Assembly: GCF_000350225.1 (NCBI RefSeq)
Contig: NW_005179241.1
Location: forward strand, 300,264 to 364,263
Origin: Chondrus crispus
Taxonomy: Eukaryota; Rhodophyta; Florideophyceae; Gigartinales; Gigartinaceae
Direction: 5' to 3'
Length of the DNA stretch: 64,000 bases
Shown: positions 20,566 to 31,320 of the stretch, one piece after another
How the letters are laid out: each line of letters starts with the position of its first letter
Position numbering within the stretch: the first letter of the stretch is position 1
The notes under the pieces: generated by a model
What the model was told of the DNA's origin: nothing
What the model saw: the letters and a program-made list of their open reading frames with translations, nothing else
The model's database searches: none
Program-made: the position numbers and the translations under genes

Positions 20566-23500
20566 TTACCCCGCTTGCGCACACGCGACTTGCGACGGCA
20601 AGTGTAACTTCTTCCTTCGGAAATATCGCACCATGGCGCTGCGCGGCAATTGTGCGACCGGTTCCCACGTCGCGTCCTTCGTCTCATATCCATACCATTT
20701 CACCTTGAGGATTAATTCCTCGTCTTGATACCCGTGATCGATGATCTTTTCTATCACGTACTCGGCGTTCTCATTGTCTTCCTCGCGTCTGGGGCTAAAT
20801 TCTTCCCCCTCCTGAAGACTCTCCGACTCCTCCAACTCTTCTGAATTACTTGTCCTCCGTAGGTCTTGCGGTATCTGCGCTGACGGGTTACGACTGACAA
20901 CATCTTCCTCGTCCTCTAACATCTGCGCTCGCGTGAGAAGACCTTCCTCACTCTCCATCGCGTCGCGTTCTTGATTCCCCTCGCGTCCGCTGACGAACTG
21001 TAGAGCCTGTCGTAGGCCTGATATCGGCATGTAGTCCATGGGACTAGGGGCTAATTCGACTCTATCTCGCGACACGCGCTCTTCTTGGTCGCCTATGGCA
21101 ACGACAACAGTGTTCTTATCTGATTTCTTGACTGCATACGGTCCCCTGGCAACTTGTGCCAGCTTATGTCTAGGTTCTGTTGCGGCCCCCCGTTCCTTCC
21201 GGAGAAAAACGTAGGATCCTGAAGGGACGTCATACTTCGGTCTGCGAAGCTTTGCGTCAAAGTTTCGCTTGTAGGGCGCTTGTTATTTTCGCAGGCTCTT
21301 ATCAGCGCCTTTCATCAGGCTTTCCAACCACGACTGCCATTTCAGGTAATACGCTCGATTCGACCTAAATCCTTCCAAACTTGGCTGCGCTTGTAACGCA
21401 ATGCTTCTCGGCGCCCGAGCTAACACCAGCTCGAAGGGCGCGATGTTCGTAGTTCGACGAACTTGCGTGTTGTATGCGAACGTAAAAGCGTCGCTAAATA
21501 GGTCCCAGTCCTTGGGATGCTCTCCAACATATTTTCGCAACGCGGAAATCAGCGTGCCGTTAAACCTCTCAACTTGGCCGTTGGCTTGCGAGTGGTACGT
21601 AGTCGTGAACACATTGCGTATGCCGAGAATTCGGCAGACATTCTGAAAGAACCGGGCCGTGAACTGTGTTCCATTGTCGGACAGCAGCTTGACCGGCGGT
21701 CCGTACACGAATACCCAATGGTGAACGAAGGCTTGTGCGATGTGCGCAGCTGATATTTTCTTCAACGGTACGGTTCGTACCAGTTTCGAGTATCGATCGC
21801 TGATCACGAGAATATACCGATTTCCTCGCTTAGTTGTAATTAGCTCGCCGAGGATGTCGACGGCGACAAATTCCAGCGGCGATTTGGGCGTGAACAGCTT
21901 CATTTCCTTCGTGTTTTTCTTAACTTCACCCTTTCCCGCGCACATGCGGCGCAATTCTTCGCGACTGCGTAGCAGTCTAGGGCCATCGTAGGCCAATAAA
22001 AATATCTTCTCAATGTCTTGTAAAGTTTCCTGCCTCCCGGGTGGCCTGCCAATTTTGCGTAGTGGCTCAACCCTAGGACGCGGTCCCTTAACGATTGTGG
22101 TATTACCACTTGTATAAACTCCGCCGCGGTATGGCATAGAGTTCCTTCGAGTTCCTCGGTCTCCACGCTGAACGTTCTCATCTTTCCGGCGTCCATTTCT
22201 TCCTTGATGCGATTGCAGAAGGGGTCGACGGCTTGCTCGCGAATGAGCTCCTCCGGAGTGACAGCTTGGAATTGATCGAGGCGATCAGGGGCGATCCCCC
22301 CCTCAAGAGCGAGGATGTCGTCTACCGCGTCAAAACTTTCCTCGTCCTGAACTGTACCCTCGGCCGTTTCGGCTGTAAAGCATGGGATTTCGTCGTCGAT
22401 TTCGTCGACGGTCTCTCCTGCGGTCCGCAACCTTGACAAAGCGTCCGCCTGGCTGTTAGCCTTTCTCTTTTTGTACTTGATTTCGAAATCAAATTCCGAG
22501 AGGCGTAGCCTCCATCGGATTAACCTCCCGCTGGGGTCGGTTACGTTCATCAACCACCTCAATGAGGCATGGTCGGTATGCACGATGAAGTGCTCGCCAT
22601 ATAGATATGGTCTTAAAGTTTGTACGGCTCAAATTATCGCTAGACATCCTTTTTCTGATACCAAATAGTTTCTTTCGGCTGCGGCTAACGTTCTTGAAAA
22701 GAATCCGATGGGTTTGCGTCGCGCATCCGGGTGTGTTTGAAATAATGCAGCGCCGATTTGATAGTCGCTTGCATCGGTATCTACCGAGTAGGGTAGGTCC
22801 TTCTTCGGTAGCGCCAACACCGGCGGTGCCAGGATGGGGTCCTTGAGCTTCTGAAAAGCTTTCTTGCACGGTTCGTCGAATCCTTCCAACTGGACCGGTT
22901 GTTCTTTCTTCAACAGTTGGTTGAGCAGATGCGCGATTTTCGCATAATGCGGAACGAATCTGCGGTAGACATTACAAAGTCCCAAGAAGCTCCTGAGCTG
23001 GGTCTGCGTTTGAGGGTACCTCACTTGTTCCAATGCGACGGTTCGCGCAGCGTCCACTTCCAATGTACCTGGCCGAACTACATGGCCCAGGTATTTGATC
23101 TTTTCGACGAAAAGTTCACACTTGCGAAGCTTGAGCTTCACACCTGCCTTCTCCAATACAGACAGTATTTCATCCACTTGCACGATGTGCTCCTCCCTTG
23201 ACTTGCTAAAAATTATTATGTCGTCCAGATACACCAAACAGCACTTCCAACGGAACGGAGAGAGCAGAATATCCATTGCTCTCTGAAACGTCGCTGGCGC
23301 GTTAGTTAGCCCGAAGGGCATTCTTGAGAAGCGATACAGTCCTGAGTGACACGAAAATGCGGTCTTGTCGCGGTCGCGCTCAGGAATAGGCATCTGCCAA
23401 TATCTCGAGATCGCATCCAACGCAGAGAAAACCTTGGTGTCACCAAGCGAGTCCAGGCACTCATCCATGCGCGGTAAGAGGTACGTGTCCTTCACCGTCA

Positions 23501-24908
23501 CTGCGTTCAGCCTGCGGTAGTCTACGCAAAAACGCATTGACCCATCGGGCTTGAGCACCAGCAACACGGGCGACGCCCATTCTGACTGCGCTGGTTCTAT
23601 CACTCCTGCCTCCAACATCTTCTGCACCTCTGCATCTTCTACTTCGCGGGCTTTAGGCCCGGACCGATACGGGGCTTGTGCGATGGGACGAGTCTCGGGG
23701 ATCAACTCGATCCGATGGACGGTGGTGTTAATTTCGCCAAGCGTCCCATCCCACATCCTTGAATACTTCTTCAACATCCGACGGAACTGCTCGCACAGCC
23801 GGTCCGGCACGTGGCTCAGGTCGAGGTCCTCCACTTCCGGCGGTGGCGGCTCAATCCTGCGTTGCGGCTTCGTGGATGCCGACGCGGAGAGCCCTGCGGA
23901 CCGTTCTTCTGGCTGGTCCTCGCGGCCTTGATCCGATGGTTCGCATCTTGTCTCGCCCTTAGGCGCCTTGGGGGAATTAGGAAAATTTTTCTTCTTCCTT
24001 TCTTGAATTCCGAGAACTTCACCAATGGTGGTTTTGCTCTCGAGCGCGGCTCTCGAATGCGGCAATAATTCTGCCACCACCTGGCCATTTTGCACCCTGA
24101 CAGGGTACGTCCTAAAATTCGCAACGAGTAAACGAAATGGCCTGTCAGGCTCAACCTGAACGACACCATTCGTGCACTTCAACCCGTGCCTTTCGTACAA
24201 CGACGAGTACGGCTGAACCAAAACCAAGCCCGCCCTCTTGGAGGTGCATTCCACGACGAGTTGCGTCTCTGGCTTGATAGTCGTGGCTCTTACCACTTTC
24301 ACCTTAGGGGAAATTCGCTCCCCCTTTCCATCGTTCTCGTCCTCCCCCGGGACGAGATTCTTCTTCCCTTTTCTCGTCGAGAACCGCCTAACGATCGGAA
24401 CCTCCGAGAATACCGCCAACTCAATCGTTTTCTTCCTTGGATAAATTGCCTCCACAAACCGGTCACAGTAGTCCACGCCTAGAATAAGCGGTACCGCGAG
24501 CTTTTCGCACACAATAAAATCGGCGGCAGCCACAAATCGTCCAAGTCTCACGGGCATCTTGATGGTTCTGAGAGTCTGGGGTGGCCTGTTATTCGCGTCG
24601 GCAATGTCTTGGGTCGGTCCGTAGGACACTAGAGATTCCATTCCAGCCGGGAGTTCCGATCTTCGCACAAGGTTTGGTCCCGCGCCGGTGTCTAATACAG
24701 ACAACACCCGGCTCATCAATCCAACTGTTGGTCCAATGTCCGCGTAAACTTTATAGCTTTTTCACGCAAGAACCAAAATCTTCTCGGGACACTCCCTGCG
24801 CTTAACCCTATACCAAGGTCTTCGAACTTCTTCCAACGGGTGATCTCTGGCTCGGCTCAAAATTTTCTTGACTTGAGCTGGCCCCTTGGGCTTATCCATC
24901 CACCCATC
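20566..24908 (-). pseudogene. pol: pol polyprotein of Gypsy copy 2 (PR-RT-RH-IN-chromodomain), broken
   Basis: Minus strand. The protease active site DTGAGPNLV lies near 24690. The RT has FCVDYRRLNAVT and an intact YLDDI box at 23217-23231. RNase H begins at [11 protein letters not shown] and ends with ADALSRL. The integrase has an HHCC zinc finger (HYAKLAGHPGG ... CAACAR), core aspartates in VDILGE and SDNGTQF, and the glutamate in NGQVERFN. A chromodomain (EYVIEKIIDHGY, LKVKWYGYE, ATWEP) ends at 20566. Breaks: a stop just before the protease at 24764 (CGA to TGA), frame changes near 22620 and 21980, and a stop at 21284. It is a chromovirus-type Ty3/Gypsy pol. The 5' end is cut at 24908 by an LTR-A element. 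Confidence 0.92.
24904..24908. repeat. presumed target-site copy CCATC beside LTR-A
   Basis: Five bases of Gypsy copy 2 directly outside the LTR end TGTAGCATAAAC. The partner copy was not found, so the insertion is incomplete or rearranged at its other end. Confidence 0.4.
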
Positions 24909-25527
24909 TGTAGCATAAACCCCCGGTCGCGTTGGGGGTTTAGCTGTGGTTCTTCGAAGACCTATGTACGCGAGAGAGGACAAACACACACACACCAGAA
25001 AAGAACGCGGGCGGTGGTAGCGTGGTAGAGCGGTGGGGAGCGGACGCGAACACAGTACGCGGTAGAGTGGTTCGACGCGCTCGACGCCCCGGGGCGGCGC
25101 TAGTTAGCGTTCTAGCACCGACGGGCGGAGGCAGATCCAGCTCGCGCGCGTACGTTCGCGACCGCTACCCGCGTTAGTTTCTAGTTAACGCGCTCGCGTT
25201 AAGAGAACGCGTTTAGAATAAGCGCACGGGGTTAGACCTGCGGTCGAGGATCTGGTACCAAGCCCGTGCCTGTCTTTTTCTTCCCACCGCCGCCGGTCGC
25301 CCTGTCGTTTAATATACAAGTAAATAATCTACCATACATACTACAATATCTATCTAGTGGCTTACACGGTAAGCTCGCGTTCCTTACTCCGGATTGCCCC
25401 GCTGTACACGTGCACAGCGGGCATCAAGCGCGTACTTACAGCCGCGCGCGCACGCGCTGTAAAACGTGTCATGGGTGTACAGTAGCCGCCCCCAGCAGTA
25501 AATAATCACCTTCGCGATTATGCTACA
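24909..25527 (-). repeat. LTR-A family 3' LTR (619 bp) inserted in Gypsy copy 2
   Basis: Ends are TGTAGCATAA and TTATGCTACA, a perfect 10-bp inverted repeat. Related along its length to 1495-2122 in the same orientation. Inside it on the minus strand the tract AAGGGAGG plus CTA leads into TGTAGC, so this is the 3' LTR of a minus-strand element whose interior lies to the right. Confidence 0.8.
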
Positions 25528-27434
25528 TAGCCTCCCTTAGGCGTGAACGTCCGCGTTCACTCTTTTGGTAGGGAGCGAGGGGGGTTGTACTCGAGGACGA
25601 CGAGTCCAGTACCCATGCTTCGGTATCCACACGTCCATTTCGACCCTCGGCCCGGGGTGTATGCGCCGCGTCTAGCACTGCCTGTGTCTATCCGGTGCGC
25701 GCTTCTGTTCCCTCATTCACCGTCGCGGTCCATCGACATGGCCTCTTCCATCGCCCGTCAAGGCGTGTTGGGCCCCGTACGACCAGAAATATGCGATTTG
25801 CGTTGCCGCGGTCCACTCTAATGAGCGAGTAGGTCCAAATTTTCCTTCTGTGTCACCGTCCGGTTTTTCGTGAGGCTTTGAGCGTGTTCTTGCGCATTCC
25901 GGGATTCGACCCGTCATCAAGCGTGGATCCCCTCATCCCCCTTCCGCTTCCCTCGAACTCTTTCTGATACCCTCGCATTGCCCATCTGCGAGTGAGCAGC
26001 AATTGTGGTTCGGTCTCGTACCTCCCCTCCTGGGTTACGACCTAACGCGTTCGTGGGGGTCAGCGGTGACCTATCCATCCGTGCGTGTGCAGCGACCCCG
26101 TGTGTCATGCGTGCGAGCCGGTCTGAGGGTGCATTCATAAGGACGCTTTCAGTATGATACGGCGCAGGGGCAAGCGGAGTGCATACGCTTTGCGCGTTGG
26201 CTCGGCGGTGCGCTGTGCGTCCTTCGTGAGAGACGAAATTGGGGTGTAGGATGCATATGCGTGCGCAGCCGACGCGAAAAAGGGAGAAGTAGTCGGGACA
26301 GCCGCCTCGAGGACGGTAGCCGGAAACTGCTGGCAAGAGATCGTTCCGCACAGCGGTGCGAACCCCCTTTGTATAGCCATTGCAGTTCACGAGGACTTAG
26401 ATTCCGTCATATTGAATTTCTGTGGTTGAGGCCGTGGCTTTGGCTATGCTGTTTAGGTGACGCAGTCGACATGAGTGGCTCTTGGGGCATCGAGGGGAGC
26501 ACATCCGGTTCTTGCTTTCGTTTCCCAGCGAGCATTATAGGCTCTGCAGAAGCCTTGGGCCAAGCATTAGCCCCGGTATTACTCCGTCGATCCGGCTTTC
26601 CACGTCTCACACGCAGACGCGCGGTTCCGAGTCGCTCTGAATACCCGCCTGGACTAGGCTTTTCGTCTCCGACTAGAACAGCCCTTCTTCTTGTCTTTAC
26701 CCGCGTTTTTGTTGTCCGTAACTCGTGTGGAGATGAGCCCCGTCCGGCGTGTCTGCGGCCGTCCTCTCTCGCGTGACCTGGGATCTGGCAGCTTGCTCGC
26801 CACGCCATATGCTGAAAATGTGCTGAGGAGGTGAAAATTTGCCCTCCATTTTTTCATTTTTTTCTTTCTTCCACAGCCATGACGGCGGCGGACGAGTCAA
26901 GCGATCGAGCGCCAAAAGCTCTGCCCCGCTCCCCGCTAGTCGCGGGCTGTCCTGTCGTGCCGCTGGAGGTTTTTGCTCTTGACGCGCTCTCTTCCCGTCT
27001 CACAGCGCTCGGTCCTCCTCTCAGATGCCCAACCACGTCAACGACAGGGGCTCGGGCCCGCGGCCTTCGGGCTCATCTCCTGACCCGCTATCGACCCTGT
27101 CGGCCAGCGACGCCGGTCGGGGTACCACAGTGTCACTAAGTGCCTCGGGGAACCCTTTAGGGAAGCACCGTTCCCCGTTCCAGAGGGCCCGCTCACGCGA
27201 TTCCACGGTTTCGGTCGTACTCGACGTCTGTGCTATACCTGCCTCGCAGGGGCAGAGCGCGTTCACGCCGCGCGTAGGCGGTTTTCCGTTGGCTTCCGCC
27301 CCCACGGGGATGCTTTACCAACCCGAAGAGGGGTCATACGGAGCTTGTGGGAGTTGCCGCTGTCCCGGAGCGCCAGTCAGTGAGCGCGTACGCACTGGGA
27401 CGGAGGACACTACCGCCGCGCCGTCCACCACCCA
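25528..27434. other. interior of the second LTR-A element upstream of its antisense ORF
   Basis: Sequence between the 3' LTR and the recognised antisense ORF. Plus-strand frames starting at ATG 26879 (MTAADESSDRAPKALPRS) and 27025 (MPNHVNDRGSGPRP) are Pro/Ser/Ala-rich and could be the disordered amino terminus of the ORF that follows, in shifted frames. No sense-strand pol remnant is visible here. Confidence 0.4.
25531..25538 (-). promoter_or_regulatory. polypurine tract of the second LTR-A element
   Basis: AAGGGAGG on the minus strand, three bases before the LTR. Followed (on the plus strand) by GGCGTGAACGTCCGCGTTCAC, the same palindromic block as at 2136-2156 and 6914-6935. Confidence 0.6.
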
Positions 27435-28921
27435 GTGGTTGGGGATGCCTTGGGAGGTTCCGTGCCGCTCCCCCTCAGCCGACTGCGCTACCCGTGGCGT
27501 CGTCATGCGCGGATTGGAGTCGCAGTGGCGGAGTTGCTAGCACGTTCTTGCCTCCGCCCAGATCTCGTGCGCATTCGTAAGATCCATGAGGCGGGCTTCG
27601 CGGCGGAGTCGTCAGCGGCTCTCGGGCGCCTTATGGCCGAGGGTGGGGGCACGCCGTACCAGGTGCCGGACGAGACTCCTTGCGATCGCACCTTCGCGTA
27701 CAGCCCGGCGGAGGCGGAGTACATCGATGGCATGGCCTCCGCCATGTTCTCTGGCCCCCGCGGTGGTCCGCACCACTTCGTGTTGTCTGGAATCTCGTCG
27801 CTTTACGTGTGCCCTCGGCGGTACGCGTATTCCAAACGGCGCGTGTCTCCGCAAAAGTCTGCGAGTGCGTTGATGCGCCTCCACGGCATTGCGGTGGCGC
27901 ATCACGACTGGTCGGCGTACAGGAGGATCGATGATGTCGACGGTCGCCTTTTCCGTTCCGCCTCGTTCGAAGGCGGCTCACCCCCGCTGACTTCCCGGCC
28001 TTACCTGACGCGGTCCGTACTTCCTTCCCATCTTTGGGCATCCATCCGCTGCTACCGTTCATCCTGAAGCATTTTGGATACGCATGTCTCGACCGCCGCC
28101 ATCCCGCTTGGGGCCTCCTCACGTATAACTGCGAACGCGAATGGGCTTGGTCTATGACCAGCGCCATAATGAGCGAGGTCTGCGTCAACCGGCGGTTGTT
28201 TATCCAGCCCCCCGCCACGCTTGCATATTTGGAGAGGGTCGCTATGGGACTTCCAAATGTGGCACTCCATCCTCTGGAGTGGCATTCTACGCACTTCCTC
28301 TGGACCTTCGGCTCTGCCATTGAGCTTCTGCAACGCGCGCTTCGCGTCGACGAGGAGGCCCGGCGCCTGTGGAATGACTTCACGTTCGGCGAGCGGGCGG
28401 CGTTCCTGCAATACGATATTCGGAACGATACGTTCGCGTCCTCCTCCGAATCGGGTCCCACAACTCTCCATCGTACGGGCGCGTTTGGGGGCGTAGGCTC
28501 CGAGGCGCGTGAGGCGCGGCGCAAGAGGTACTGCCATTTGGACGCGGTTAGTCGGACCGTCGACGTCATAGGTGGTACGCCTTCCCGAGTTGCCAGGCCG
28601 TCGGTGGCTGGCCCTGCGGCGAAGCCGGCTCCTCTCGTGCCCCCATTTCCGCCCCTGGCGCCGCTGGGGTGTGGGCCTATTCGCAGATCCGAGGTGCGCG
28701 ACTTCCCCGTTGCCCGGCGCCAAGTGGCAGACATACCCAAGCTCTCTCGAGATCTGGGTAATTTATGGGACCGGTTGAAGGCTGGAAGATCCAGCACGAG
28801 TAAGCCAGGTACCGTAGATACGTGGGTGCGTAACCGGTGTCTCATACGAAGCCCAGGGCCGCTTCTCTCGCGAAGTGCTGCATCCATGACATTTAATATC
28901 CTTGTTACGTATTTTTTATAG
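27435..28921 (+). pseudogene. antisense ORF of the LTR-A element, distant homologue of 14837-16492, frameshifted
   Basis: Two overlapping frames (27435-28067 and 28034-28921) make one protein with a frame change near 28040-28060. Motifs in order: C-D-x8-E-x2-Y-I-D at 27681, I-L-x2-F-G-x4-D-x-R-H-x2-W from 28061, then E-W-x10-E-x5-R-x4-P-P. The first two motifs are about 126 codons apart, as in the 551-codon ORF of Gypsy copy 2, and spacing inside the third is identical. The carboxy end is Pro-rich in both. Like its relative it runs antisense to the element and starts on the 3'-LTR side. Its true start is uncertain because the upstream frame is shifted. Function unknown; the homology rests on motif pattern read by eye. 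Confidence 0.65.
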
Positions 28922-29339
28922 ATACAGTACATCATGATTTTAGTCCCGTTTTAGCGGACCCCCGTTTTGGTGGGTTGCCCTTGCGGTTGGCCCAGTCAAT
29001 ATGCTGATCACTTTGGATAGAACCGGAACGGATAGAACTTTTCTTATCGTACGCTGCACAGTCCGGGTACCCGTACATCACTGCCAGAACGATAAATCAC
29101 TCTCAATGTCCATTGCATGGTTCGACGTTTGTCGACAAATCCATCACCCGTCATTGGCAAAGAAAATTTCAACTCTTTTTGAAAGAGCGCAACTGACTAC
29201 AGCACGGCAGATAAGCTTTTCATAGGTTTGAAGAAGTAGAAAGAGTTAAAAAACTAAAAGTGAGACTAAAATAGAAAACGGACAAAGAGATACTGGTACA
29301 GATACTCATACTAATTAGTGTAGGTCTAAACCTCACCTT

Positions 29340-29700
29340 CAAATTCGAATCCCTTCTTCTGCGGGTTCCAAACTCAATTTCAGTTTCGAGTCCCTTTTTT
29401 GGTACTCGAAACTCAAAATGGCGATGCTGTGCATGTGAACAGTGCACTACCTGCCCCGCCCATGAAGCGCCCCTGCGCATGATTCGAGGCCATCCTCATT
29501 TTGAGTTTCGAGTCCCTTTTTTCCGGGGTTCAAAACTCATTATGGGTTTCGAGTCCCTTTTTTTGGTACTCGAAACTCAAAATGAGTTTCAAGCCCCTTT
29601 TTTGGTACTCGAAACTTAAAATGAGTTTCGAGCACCTTTTTTGGTACTCGAAACTCATAATGAGATTTGCACCCCCCTTTTCAGGTTGCCAAACGCATCA
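29340..29700. repeat. tandem repeat of about 45 bp with GAGTTTCGAGT/ACTCGAAACTC arms
   Basis: Units read GAGTTTCGAGTCCCTTTTTT then GGTACTCGAAACTCAAAATG, so each can fold into a hairpin with an 11-bp stem. About six to seven diverged units; the cleanest are at 29501-29660. Confidence 0.85.
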
Positions 29701-30964
29701 TAACCACAGACTACAAGTGAACATTTCAGATCCTGCTGCGCCCCCGGAAAGGTCCTGCACGTGCTGCAAAGACATTATGAACTTGTGTGTTTGGCAGCCA
29801 ATTGTTCGTGGCGCAAACCTCAATATGAGCATGCCATACCGACAGCGCGATTTGCACATGGTTTTCGCACCGCGAGCAGAACCATATTACTACTATGCGG
29901 CATGCTAGAAATAGGATTCCGCATTCATAATGAGCATAGGTTCGAAATCTTTGGAAGCAGTTCCCCAAACGCGTCTCAGCTCAAAGTCCATGCATTCAAA
30001 GTCGTACGAAAGGGGATATATGATCTTGCATTCCAAATAAAGTTCAGGCTATTTTTTCGTTTAAGATAGCATTGCTTACTTCCACTTAATAGAAAAGACA
30101 GCATAGAGGCCTTTACATGCAAGGGCGGCGGCGTTTCACTTCACTGGGGAAGCGATACTCGGAGAGGGCCTGTCATCCTTCGTTTGGTGCTTGACAGCGG
30201 GATAGCCCCACAGCCTTCACAGACTCATACTCCGCCCGGTAGCAACTTGCGGGCTTTAAAACTGAGACTGGAAGTGTAGCGAAAAGGGGGTGATGGAGGT
30301 GGGGCGACTTTGAGTTGGCTCCACGCCTCTGAAGCTTTCTTTTTCTGCCGAGGGCTCCCTTTCTTGACGCGTATCGAAGGCCCCAGCGGTCTCACCCGCT
30401 GTGGCTATAGCCCCGCCAAGGTCAGATTTCTCACGGGCGATCGACCTCGTGAGGGGTCGACTCTGTCCTCTCGGCCTCGACGGACGCAGATCGCGCTATT
30501 TTTCTTGTCTGCACATGTCGGTCAGACACAACTCGGAGGCTAAAAATCACTTGAATTGTCAGATCCCCCATTTGTCTGTCTGGAAAACGAAACACAGAGC
30601 GACACATACCACACCCGTTCTTGAAACGTCTAGAAACCAACGCCCAAGAAAAACGACAGAGTGACGATTTCGAAAGAAACCAACGCGCAAGAAAAGAAAA
30701 GAGTGACGTCGTTGAGAATGATGATGGGCGCTCGATATCAAAAAACTTCGGGTCCCTTTTTATATTGAACCTAAAAATCAAACTGTTCGCAGCAATACGA
30801 GAGGATTGTTCCGGTTTCGCGCGCTTTTATCCGTAAGGAAACGTTAACTGTCAAGCAAAGCGAGTAACAGTAAACCTATACTCGATATCATATCGTCGAA
30901 TAAACAATCACATGTCACTCAGTTTATAATGACTGTATATATGTCTCGTAAGTCATTAAAGGCC

Positions 30965-31320
30965 ATACAGTAAAGGTTAACCTGGTTGTGGGTAAATGTT
31001 TACCCGGGAATGTTAAGGAGTAAACATTTACTTGCCACCTTACTCAGGAATTTTACCTAGTAAACATTTACTCGAAACCTTCAACTCGACACCGGGTAAA
31101 TGTCAATCTGCTTGCGAGTAAATGTCTACCCGTAAATGGCACCGAGTAAACATTTACTCGCAACCATCAACTCGACACCAGGTAAATGTTAATCTGCTTG
31201 CGAGTAAATGTTTACTCAGGAATTTTACGTAGTAAACATTGACTCGCAATCTTCAACTCGACACCGAGTAAATGTTCACTCATGAATTTTACCGAGTAAA
31301 CATTTACTGTAAGCAGCGTT
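30965..31320. repeat. tandem and inverted repeats of GAGTAAATGTTTACTC
   Basis: At least ten occurrences of AGTAAACATTTACT or its variants, spaced 30-60 bp, mixed with CTTCAACTCGACACC and AGGAATTTTACC spacers. Larger units of about 100 bp are repeated. Most motif copies are near-perfect palindromes. Confidence 0.8.

Larger units (their letters stand above)
13660..24908 (-). mobile_element. Gypsy chromovirus copy 2, 5'-truncated
   Basis: Reading right to left on the minus strand: protease, reverse transcriptase, RNase H, integrase, chromodomain, a 4-kb 3' region, an antisense ORF, polypurine tract and the 3' LTR. The 5' LTR and gag are absent; pol sequence stops at 24908 where an LTR-A element begins. 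The bases beside the 3' LTR are CAAAC (13655-13659), the presumed target-site copy; its partner is not in the window. Confidence 0.85.

Noticed and set aside
24909-25527. 5' LTR of a plus-strand element carrying 27435-28921 as gag
   Set aside because: The purine tract and LTR orientation show that this is a 3' LTR of a minus-strand element, and the ORF matches the antisense family instead of any gag.
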